Positions 6,851 to 12,120 of a DNA stretch of 12,120 nucleotides are shown here, piece by piece (positions within the stretch are counted from its first letter, which is position 1; every line of letters begins with the position of its first letter). A program made the position numbers and the translations under genes. This DNA is from Pseudomonadota bacterium. Its GTDB lineage: Bacteria; Desulfobacterota; Desulfobacteria; Desulfobacterales; ETH-SRB1. The notes under the pieces are model-generated. The model was given only the letters and a program-made list of their open reading frames with translations, was not told the origin of the DNA and ran no database searches. The stretch spans positions 1 to 12,120 of the forward strand of contig JAHIKR010000150.1 of the NCBI GenBank assembly GCA_018897415.1, written 5' to 3'.

Positions 6851-6982
6851 ATCTAACGATTAGATCTCTAATGCTCAACCTGTAGTGTATTAATATGTTA
6901 ATTTGTCGTTTGTAAATCTCAAACTAATAAAAGTCAAAAAGGGTCTTGCGGTTGAGCATTCAAGAGCATCTTTTTGTTAGCT
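6851..6982 (-). other. Probable integron attC site
   Basis: Read on the - strand: R'' AGCTAAC (6982-6976), a 5-nt spacer, L'' (6970-6950), a 69-nt variable loop, L' (6880-6863), a 5-nt spacer, and R' GTTAGAT (6857-6851). R' fits GTTRRRY exactly; R'' differs from RYYYAAC at one base. The R boxes pair at 6 of 7 positions and the spacers are mostly unpaired. The L stem pairs 3 + 4 + 11 bases, the last 11 being perfect (6870-6880 with 6950-6960). One and then two extrahelical bases occur only on the L'' side, the asymmetry integrases use to choose the strand. Total length 132 nt is within the known range. The orientation fits a cassette made of the TPR gene plus this site. Confidence 0.7.
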
Positions 6983-7038
6983 GCCGTTTTATTTTCTTAA
7001 ATCCAATCGGATTTTCTCGTATCAGATAATTGAAGTTA

Positions 7039-8061
7039 TTATTGTGGCAATGCCTTCAAAAGAGACCTTATTTGTTGCGCTTCAAAACTCTCTGGATCGT
7101 TTTTCAGTATCCACCTATGTTGCTGGATTGCCAGATTCTCCTCACCAAGTTTCAAATACGTTGAGCCAAGATAAAATCTTGCCGTAGTCGATAATGGATC
7201 AAGTTGAACTGCTTTCATAAGTTGCTTTTTGGCTTCATTTGGTTTATTAAGGTTGAATAATGCCGCTCCCAACGCCATTCTAAATTCTGCATATCCGGGC
7301 TCTAATTGCACAGCTTTACGAAGATCCCTTAGTGCTTTACTATAATCTTCTAAATTAAGATAAAGAGAACCCCTGTCAAAATAGGTATGAGCATATTTGG
7401 GATCAATAGAAATAGCCCTCTTATATGTTTCCAAAGCCAAATTGATATCTCCTTTTGCAAAATGAAGGTTCCCTAATAAATCTATAGCCGATACGTCATT
7501 AGGAGTTTTATTTAGTGTCTCATTTAGGATGATTTCAGCTTTAATAAAATCCATCATTCCAAGAAGTCTGAAGAATTGAGTTCTTAAATCCTCTTCTTGA
7601 TGAATATAAACCACATCACCATCTTTTGAAATTTTGTTGTAAGTGAAAGTTATATTAACATTATTGCCGATCCAATGAATTTGGTGGACGGGGTCTACTT
7701 TATCTGAAAAGACATAACCATGAGTGTCATAAAGGAATTTACGAATGTTATCCGCATTTTTATCATTTTTAAACATAATCACTACACTAGAGAATTTATT
7801 TCTCGTGAATATGTAGGCCTTCCTTATAACATCTGCCCCTCCAAATTTCATTGTATCGTATTTCCCAAGACAGACAATTTTATCATCTTCTCTCTGGTAA
7901 AGGACCATGTCTTTTAGCTCATCAATGCTTGTCCCCCACTTAATGCCATTAAACTTGTCAGGTTCATTATAATCCCCAGCATAGGAAATAAGGCATAAAG
8001 GGAATAGTACTACATATGGAATTACAAATAACCGGATAATATGACTATGATATTTTGCCAT
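7039..8061 (-). CDS. Secreted TPR-repeat protein
   Basis: A 340-residue protein. Residues 1-28 are a signal peptide (hydrophobic core LFVIPYVVLFPLCLI, then SYAG), so it is probably periplasmic or surface-located. Residues about 36-155 form a domain opening with FNGIKWGTSIDELKDMV, a start common in small exported bacterial proteins of unknown role, rich in beta strands. From about 166 to 338 there are four or five tetratricopeptide repeats with the usual spacing: Ala-Ile-Asp-Leu-Leu-Gly-Asn-Leu near 191, YAHTYFDRGSLYLNLEDYSKA, YAEFRMALGAALFNLNKPNEA and TTARFYLGSTYLKLGEENLA. TPRs bind partner proteins; the partner is unknown. GAGG precedes the ATG. The attC-like site after its stop suggests that it is a cassette gene. 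Confidence 0.8.
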   Translation of the reverse strand: MAKYHSHIIRLFVIPYVVLFPLCLISYAGDYNEPDKFNGIKWGTSIDELKDMVLYQREDDKIVCLGKYDTMKFGGADVIRKAYIFTRNKFSSVVIMFKNDKNADNIRKFLYDTHGYVFSDKVDPVHQIHWIGNNVNITFTYNKISKDGDVVYIHQEEDLRTQFFRLLGMMDFIKAEIILNETLNKTPNDVSAIDLLGNLHFAKGDINLALETYKRAISIDPKYAHTYFDRGSLYLNLEDYSKALRDLRKAVQLEPGYAEFRMALGAALFNLNKPNEAKKQLMKAVQLDPLSTTARFYLGSTYLKLGEENLAIQQHRWILKNDPESFEAQQIRSLLKALPQ

Positions 8062-8138
8062 ATTGCGATCCTCATACTCTCAGATAGAAATACTGGGAAA
8101 TTAAGAAAGGAGCTATTCACACCCTCCCATTTTTCATG

Positions 8139-8236
8139 GCCTAACGCCAGGTGTAACCCGTAGCGCCAAGATCGAACAATTCTATTGAATATATCTACTG
8201 GAAACCTTTAATTTTTGGGTTATTAAATTGTTGTCG
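8139..8236 (-). other. Possible second attC-like site (weaker)
   Basis: On the - strand the sequence ends in GGCGTTAGGC, with a perfect GTTRRRY box at 8145-8139. It is preceded by GGGTTA (8159-8154), which pairs with TAACCC (8222-8217). CGACAAC (8236-8230) is a degenerate R'' candidate keeping only the AAC. Spacers are 7 and 8 nt. The R' end lies 77 bases before the start of the TPR gene, almost the same as the 76 bases between the 6851 site and its next gene. The poor R'' box keeps confidence modest. The rest of 8062-8360 has only a 9-bp inverted repeat (8112-8120 with 8236-8244) and no gene. Confidence 0.35.
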
Positions 8237-8360
8237 TGAATAGCAGCTATCTTTAACATCTGAACTCACCGGCACCAGAAGACTCTATCTTTGCTAAAGC
8301 GAGTTATCCCTGAAGCCGCTAAAGCTTCGATTGCCCGTTTCTGATGTCAGAGCGAAGTGA

Positions 8361-8906
8361 TTAGCCATTTTCTCTTGTTAATATCTTTGTTGTTACTGTT
8401 GCCACTTCATTTTCGTAGCCTGAATTTGATAAGTTGATTAGTTCGTTTTTAATCCATTCATCTGAAAAGAAATTCCACCCTTTGGTATTAAAGTATTCTG
8501 ACAGTTCCTCTCTATCTGCCTTAGATGCAACTTTACCGGACGCCAGACAAAGTTTTACAGTTGTATCCTCTGAGCATGATCCCGACTCGACCAATTGAGT
8601 TAGCAGACGATTAAATACAACGTCACGAAGTGTTTCTTCATTGAAAAGCTTATACCTTTCTTTCCATTTCCCATTTTTCAGTCCATCAGCTTTGACACCT
8701 GGGCTATCAAGATAGGATTTACACTCAATTACTAATATTTCTTTACTGCCACCTTTATAAGCGACAACATCTAATTCCCACCTCGGTGATGAAGGACGAC
8801 CTATTTTTCGTTTTTCTTCTTTGGTAAGATCGACTTTGAAACTGGTTTTTACCCAATACCCCTTGCTCTCAAAAATCGTTCTTACAATTGATTCAAATGA
8901 GTCCAA
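8361..8906 (-). CDS. PD-(D/E)XK nuclease-fold protein
   Basis: A 181-residue soluble protein with a restriction-endonuclease-type active site. Glu13 lies in the first helix (VRTIFESKGYWV), Asp46 in WELDVVAY, and Glu61-Cys-Lys63 in EILVIECKSY: the canonical D...ExK arrangement on adjacent beta strands. Such domains bind Mg2+ and cut DNA, or RNA in some cases. RPSSPRWELD before the Asp is typical of standalone Mrr/VRR-like members that act on DNA of unknown specificity. The start is TTG at 8906, supported by AAGGAAG at a good distance and by the family-like opening. It follows the HhH glycosylase gene on the same strand after 154 bases. No dedicated DNA-recognition domain or methylase is seen, so it is not a standard type II system. 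Confidence 0.75.
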   Translation of the reverse strand: MDSFESIVRTIFESKGYWVKTSFKVDLTKEEKRKIGRPSSPRWELDVVAYKGGSKEILVIECKSYLDSPGVKADGLKNGKWKERYKLFNEETLRDVVFNRLLTQLVESGSCSEDTTVKLCLASGKVASKADREELSEYFNTKGWNFFSDEWIKNELINLSNSGYENEVATVTTKILTRENG

Positions 8907-9060
8907 CGATCTTCCTTAATTATTGCTAAAGTATGCTTTACTGACGAGTGCCACTGAATCACAATCTATGCTCAAAAGCTAATTTGCAAGCCTATAAACA
9001 ATGCAAGCTAAAAAGCATCCTATGGCTCTTGTTCATGTGCACACAATGGTTATACATTTT

Positions 9061-9813
9061 TTAATATCCAACATTATCGGTTGTCCAACTATCACCATCA
9101 AAACTAGCAAATATTGCAGCATCCAATATACAAGGATAAATATCGCTTGCAGAGCAAAGTTGTTGTATACCATCAGATACAAACTGATAATAATTCTTAT
9201 CCCCTAATGCTCCGGCACTTAAAACAAGGGGAAAGCCAAATTTATTTAACCATTTAGTAATCCTGCTATCAATCGGTATTTCGTAACGTGTCAAGCCTAA
9301 CCACTGTAAAAAGTTTCGAGACTGTTTAGGGCCAAATCCCTGTAAGCGATTATCAATAAAATCTGCCGCTTCTCTCTCTAAATCTGGTGATGTATTCTTA
9401 TCAAGCTGTTTTAATCTGGTGAGCAAATCAGTCCATAGCCCTTTTTCAAGACGTGATAAATTCGCATTTATTTCCTTAGCTATACTATTTGTTCTTCTAA
9501 TTCCACCAAAATCAGAAAGTGTTTTAAGGCTAAATCCCTCTACGTCATGTTCACTTCGGCAAGTTTCATAAGAAAGTAGAAATGGATTTGTTTGTAATAA
9601 TCTGGAAACATTACTTTCCGGGCCTGATCGCTGTTGTGTTGTTAGAAGACATCCGACGAGCACTCTCCATACATTTTCTTTGGTAATTTCGAAACAGTTA
9701 CCTCCTAAGTTTCTCTTCTCACGATCCTGCACAAACGGATTGTTTTTTAGCTGGTCAATAAAGTCCTTTATTTTTCGTATGTCATTAGAATCGACTTTCC
9801 ACTCAATTTGCAT
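9061..9813 (-). CDS. HhH-type DNA glycosylase / AP lyase (OGG-like)
   Basis: A 250-residue protein of the helix-hairpin-helix DNA glycosylase superfamily. The HhH is LQGFGPKQSRNFLQWLGL (158-175). Lys163 within it and Asp182 (IPIDSRITKWL) are 19 residues apart, exactly the spacing of the catalytic Lys249 and Asp268 of human OGG1. That predicts a bifunctional enzyme that excises a base and nicks the abasic site. The VLVGCLLTTQQ segment (51-61) matches the helix that carries the Gln pair in this superfamily. No Fe-S cluster cysteines are present at the C-terminus, unlike Nth/MutY. AGGAA precedes the ATG. Which base it recognises cannot be told. The nearby nuclease gene suggests they may act on the same DNA, but that is inference. 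Confidence 0.72.
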   Translation of the reverse strand: MQIEWKVDSNDIRKIKDFIDQLKNNPFVQDREKRNLGGNCFEITKENVWRVLVGCLLTTQQRSGPESNVSRLLQTNPFLLSYETCRSEHDVEGFSLKTLSDFGGIRRTNSIAKEINANLSRLEKGLWTDLLTRLKQLDKNTSPDLEREAADFIDNRLQGFGPKQSRNFLQWLGLTRYEIPIDSRITKWLNKFGFPLVLSAGALGDKNYYQFVSDGIQQLCSASDIYPCILDAAIFASFDGDSWTTDNVGY

Positions 9814-9867
9814 CGTATATTTCCTTTTTTAATATATAACAATGATTAGTGGGAAAAATGCGCAATA

Positions 9868-10128
9868 TCATGGAACGAAGACACGCATCACGTGTGCACC
9901 TTTTTGTATAGTTTGCAATTCGTTGTAGCTCGCCAACTCCGAATATTGAAATCGAAAAAGTGAGCTGTTTCTCTCATTTTTGCCAGTTCTCGTGATGTCG
10001 ATTACTTGCCAACAGGGCAACCAAAGATCAGACGATTCTAATGCAGATAAGATTTGCATATCACAATTATTAAAGCGTTTCAAAATTTCATTGACTTTCC
10101 CGTTGATGCAATAACCTGATTTCTGCAT
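9868..10128 (-). CDS. Small hypothetical protein
   Basis: An 86-residue open frame beginning MQKSGYCINGKVNEILKRF, 54 bases upstream of the glycosylase gene on the same strand. Composition is protein-like, with a central Trp pair (LWLPCW) and no signal peptide or membrane helix. I recognise no domain. The Shine-Dalgarno sequence is poor (TCTGGAA just before the ATG). It may be a genuine short partner of the glycosylase or a chance frame. Confidence 0.35.
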   Translation of the reverse strand: MQKSGYCINGKVNEILKRFNNCDMQILSALESSDLWLPCWQVIDITRTGKNERNSSLFRFQYSELASYNELQTIQKGAHVMRVFVP

Positions 10129-10142
10129 TTCCAGAAAATTTT

Positions 10143-10307
10143 TCAGAAAATATCACCCTTATGCAGCCGTTCCAGGAAATCCTTCAGGGGCAAAACGTCT
10201 ATGCCGTCAAAATGATATGCTCTTTTGCCCATGTAAATACCAATCATCCTGTCCACATGGATACGGTCAGAGCTGCTCATCGATCGTTTTACGTGAATTT
10301 TTCTCAT
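10143..10307 (-). pseudogene. Probable C-terminal remnant of a larger gene
   Basis: A 54-codon frame contains DRMIGIYMGKRAYHFDGIDV followed by LPLKDFLERLHKG and a stop. This hydrophobic-strand, [YF]-x-x-D-G-[IV], LP[LV]-x-x-FL pattern resembles the extreme C-terminus of some large prokaryotic ATP-binding proteins. I cannot name the family with confidence. There is no ribosome binding site before the ATG, and the upstream 10308-10459 bases are AT-rich without a plausible continuation, so the front of the gene seems lost. Confidence 0.35.
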
Positions 10308-10460
10308 AATGCAAATATACAACTATTTTGTAAAATTGCACTGCAATATTACAAAAAGAATACAAAAACGGTTTTTCTAACTGTATATTCAAAAATTTGG
10401 ATGTTAAACAGAGAATCAGATAACCGTATAATTTATTTAAAAATAAGGGAGCCGCCATAA

Positions 10461-10493
10461 TAAAAAAGGCAGGGTCATTGCTGACCCTGCCTT
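10461..10493 (-). terminator. Rho-independent terminator of the carbonic anhydrase gene
   Basis: AAGGCAGGGTCA (10466-10477) and TGACCCTGCCTT (10482-10493) form a perfect 12-bp stem with a 4-base loop. On the - strand the stem runs straight into a T run (10467-10462). It lies 47 bases past the stop of the carbonic anhydrase gene. Confidence 0.92.
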
Positions 10494-10539
10494 ATATAGC
10501 GTTTTTATTGTTCTCTATTTAAATCATGCAACGCAGTCT

Positions 10540-11439
10540 TTAATGACCACCGCCAGCTGCTTCTTCAGCATGTCCACCGCCGGCCATAGCGTCCATAGCT
10601 CGATCAGGATTTGCCTCAACATTTTCAAGGATATCCGTTGTTTTGCTTTCCGGCAGCCAATTAACAATACCTGTGCCTACATCATAAATAGCACCAACCA
10701 CTTTTGCTTTTCCGCTCGTTACAATCTCCCTGCTTGCAGGGCTTGCCATGAAGAGGTCTTCAATACCCTGCCATACATTTTCTTCAATAGCATGTGGAAC
10801 AATGTCATTTCCGTGCACATCCGGATGTTTAGACATGGCAAGGCGCACAGCGGGCTCTATGTTGTCAACCAGAGGCGGAATATTTCGTTCCAGAGCATGT
10901 CCTGTCCCATGAACAGCATGAGTAACGGCAGTAACGGCTCCGCACTGGGTATGTCCAAGAACAACTAACACAGGAGTGTTAACATGGCACAAACCATATT
11001 CTATAGATCCAATCTCGTCTGTATCACAGACATTACCTGCAACTCTGATAACAAAAATATCCATTACGCCTGCGTCAAAGAGCAATTCAACTGGAACACG
11101 TGAGTCTGAACAGCTAATAACCGTAGCATAAGCATGATCTCCCTGATTTTCTTTTCCAGCCTGAACGAGGCGTGCACGATTGATATTAGGATGATTGGAT
11201 ATTCCATCAACAAATCTGGCGTTACCTGCCTTGAGCATTGCAATAGCTTCGTCAGGGCTTGGTTTTGCTTTTTTCTCTGCCACAGACGTTGCTTCATGCT
11301 TTACTTCAGGCTTTGCCTCTGCCTTTTTAACGGGAGCTTTATGTTCCGCTGTGTCGTCCCCACCACCACAAGCCACAGGAAACATTATCAATGAAAAAAT
11401 ACAACTAGCAGCAATAATTAGTTTAATAATACGATTCAT
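10540..11439 (-). CDS. Exported beta-carbonic anhydrase lipoprotein
   Basis: A 299-residue beta-class carbonic anhydrase, interconverting CO2 and bicarbonate. Zinc and active-site residues are complete: Cys110, Asp112 and Arg114 in SCSDSRVP, His163 and Cys166 in GHTQCGAV, plus RVAGN (132-136). Residues 1-24 form a lipoprotein signal ending in the lipobox PVAC, so Cys24 should be lipidated and the enzyme carried on the outer face of a membrane. A charged Ala/Lys/Glu linker (about 28-62) tethers the catalytic domain. The C-terminus has two GGGH motifs, possibly metal-binding. AAGGAGGGG gives a strong ribosome binding site at the ATG (11439). Promoter and terminator bracket it as a single-gene unit. 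Confidence 0.93.
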   Translation of the reverse strand: MNRIIKLIIAASCIFSLIMFPVACGGGDDTAEHKAPVKKAEAKPEVKHEATSVAEKKAKPSPDEAIAMLKAGNARFVDGISNHPNINRARLVQAGKENQGDHAYATVISCSDSRVPVELLFDAGVMDIFVIRVAGNVCDTDEIGSIEYGLCHVNTPVLVVLGHTQCGAVTAVTHAVHGTGHALERNIPPLVDNIEPAVRLAMSKHPDVHGNDIVPHAIEENVWQGIEDLFMASPASREIVTSGKAKVVGAIYDVGTGIVNWLPESKTTDILENVEANPDRAMDAMAGGGHAEEAAGGGH

Positions 11440-11473
11440 TTAACCCCTCCTTTTAAATTTGTTTAATCGTAAG

Positions 11474-11623
11474 CGTTCACGGAACATTGAAATTAGAAAA
11501 TAGAAATTGGAAATTGGAAATTTGGCCTTCATGCTTTTGTACTGTTCTTCCCAATTTCCAATTTCTATTTTAATCTCTCCCCAATTTCTACTTTCCAATT
11601 TCAAGTTTCAAGCCGTGACCGGT
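11474..11623. repeat. Long imperfect palindrome in the carbonic anhydrase leader
   Basis: AAAATAGAAATTGGAAATTG and one further G (11497-11517) pairs perfectly over 21 bases with 11551-11571, leaving a 33-base loop. Outer ends CACGG (11479-11483) and CCGTG (11613-11617) also oppose each other. The right part (11583-11618) is the inverted twin of 965-1000 at the end of nikL. The unit looks like a non-autonomous palindromic repeat of about 150 bp. It lies between promoter and start codon, so the mRNA leader would carry a stable hairpin. Confidence 0.8.
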
Positions 11624-11635
11624 TACTAAAAGCCT

Positions 11636-11664
11636 CATATATCTTTTGACAGATGTATTGTCAA
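11636..11664 (-). promoter_or_regulatory. Sigma70-type promoter of the carbonic anhydrase gene
   Basis: On the - strand TTGACA (11664-11659, perfect) is followed after exactly 17 bases by TATATG (11641-11636). Transcription would start near 11629, giving a leader of about 190 bases that is almost wholly the palindromic repeat. Confidence 0.65.
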
Positions 11665-11879
11665 GAAATTAGCCCGCATTTCTCATGAACAACTCATAAA
11701 ACACTGCATAATATAATTGTATTATTGAAAGTTATAACTATCTTTGTCTGCTAAGCTGTTCAACACTTTATTTGTGGAATTTATAATAAATTTCTTTGTG
11801 ATTTGTTCACCCTTCGGGTTAGCCCTTAATTCCTATTTTCGAAACCTTCCAACTATAAATAATATAAAAAATATCACTA
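11665..11879. other. AT-rich intergenic stretch, no feature seen
   Basis: Apart from a 4-bp hairpin (ACCC/GGGT, near 11813-11823) I see no gene, RNA or repeat here. It separates the carbonic anhydrase promoter from the insertion sequence, and the two are transcribed divergently. Confidence 0.4.
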
Positions 11880-12120
11880 CTGTCCGGTTTAAACTTTCAG
11901 AGTATCAATTAAGTGTTTGAAACTATATGACATATTGACAAAATTAAAAGGGATCGATTTGAATTTGCTCTAAGCTTGGTTTTATGGTTCTTTTGCAGAA
12001 AAACATGCGAAAGGAGCCTCACTATGAACCAGGGTCAAACTATTTTCTCTCAGGCAATCGATTTTCTACCAAAGAAAAAATTTAGTCAATGTGTCAATCG
12101 TTATAGCGGTAATCACCGTA
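11880..12120 (+). mobile_element. IS4-family insertion sequence, left part only
   Basis: The transposase start at 12024 shows that an IS begins upstream. CTGTCCGGTTTAAACTTTC from about 11880 looks like a terminal end of such elements, but the right end is outside the window, so neither the inverted repeat nor the target duplication can be confirmed. Confidence 0.5.
12024..12120 (+). CDS. IS4-family transposase, N-terminus (partial)
   Basis: The first 32 codons are visible and run off the right edge. MNQGQTIFSQAIDFLP, then FSQCVNRYSGNHR, is the characteristic DUF4372-type N-terminal domain of a group of IS4 transposases, usually followed by a DDE catalytic domain. AAAGGAG lies at a good distance before the ATG. 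Whether the full gene is intact cannot be told. Confidence 0.88.
   Translation, partial: MNQGQTIFSQAIDFLPKKKFSQCVNRYSGNHR

Noticed and set aside
8993..9055. Third attC-like site after the glycosylase gene
   Set aside because: GTATAAC and GTTTATA pair poorly, and no complementary L boxes could be found between them.
10543..10968. 141-codon open frame on the + strand
   Set aside because: It is the antisense shadow of the carbonic anhydrase gene, whose active-site motifs are intact on the - strand.

Overview
The window looks like a bacterial chromosome with moderate to low GC, most likely a Desulfobacterota-type sulfate reducer or relative. The evidence is indirect: a NikL-CbiQ-CbiO nickel/cobalt ECF transporter, runs of 'aaattggaaatt'-type intergenic repeats, and an IS4-family transposase with a DUF4372-like N-terminus. 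No rRNA or tRNA gene is visible to fix the taxonomy.

Layout. Positions 1-2530 (+ strand) hold a leader with several inverted repeats and then nikL-cbiQ-cbiO, the accessory, transmembrane and ATPase parts of a nickel/cobalt importer. The substrate-binding component (CbiM/NikM) is not in the window. A hairpin near 2700 separates this operon from genes on the opposite strand. Positions 2927-4740 (- strand) hold a compact AT-rich three-gene operon: a TIGR04255-family protein, a protein with a DUF5678-like C-terminus, and a retropepsin-like aspartic protease-fold protein. It has a good sigma70-type promoter. Positions 4890-5400 are a scar zone with GGGGACGTCC repeats (REP/RAYT style) and a relic of a second cbiO 3' end.

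Positions 5404-9813 carry four further genes, all on the - strand and mostly with wide gaps: a proteasome-like Ntn hydrolase, a secreted TPR protein, a PD-(D/E)XK nuclease and an OGG-like HhH DNA glycosylase/AP lyase. The 132-bp gap sequence at 6851-6982 has the architecture of an integron attC site (R boxes, 5-nt unpaired spacers, an L stem with extrahelical bases). A weaker candidate lies at 8139-8236. In each case the next gene starts about 77 bp beyond the R' box. I read this stretch as a probable fragment of a gene-cassette array without an integrase in view. Two less certain small ORFs follow at 9868-10307.

Positions 10461-11664 hold a complete transcription unit for an exported beta-carbonic anhydrase lipoprotein: strong terminator, gene with a strong Shine-Dalgarno sequence, and a sigma70 promoter whose transcript leader contains a long imperfect palindrome. 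A 36-nt part of that palindrome matches, inverted and without mismatch, the sequence that encodes the last codons and stop of nikL. The window ends in the first 32 codons of an IS4-family transposase.

Most interesting for follow-up: the attC-like site and cassette array; the TIGR04255/retropepsin operon; the Ntn hydrolase whose only possible start places Thr at position 2; and the glycosylase-nuclease pair. Any defence role for these is inference from context, not shown by the sequence.
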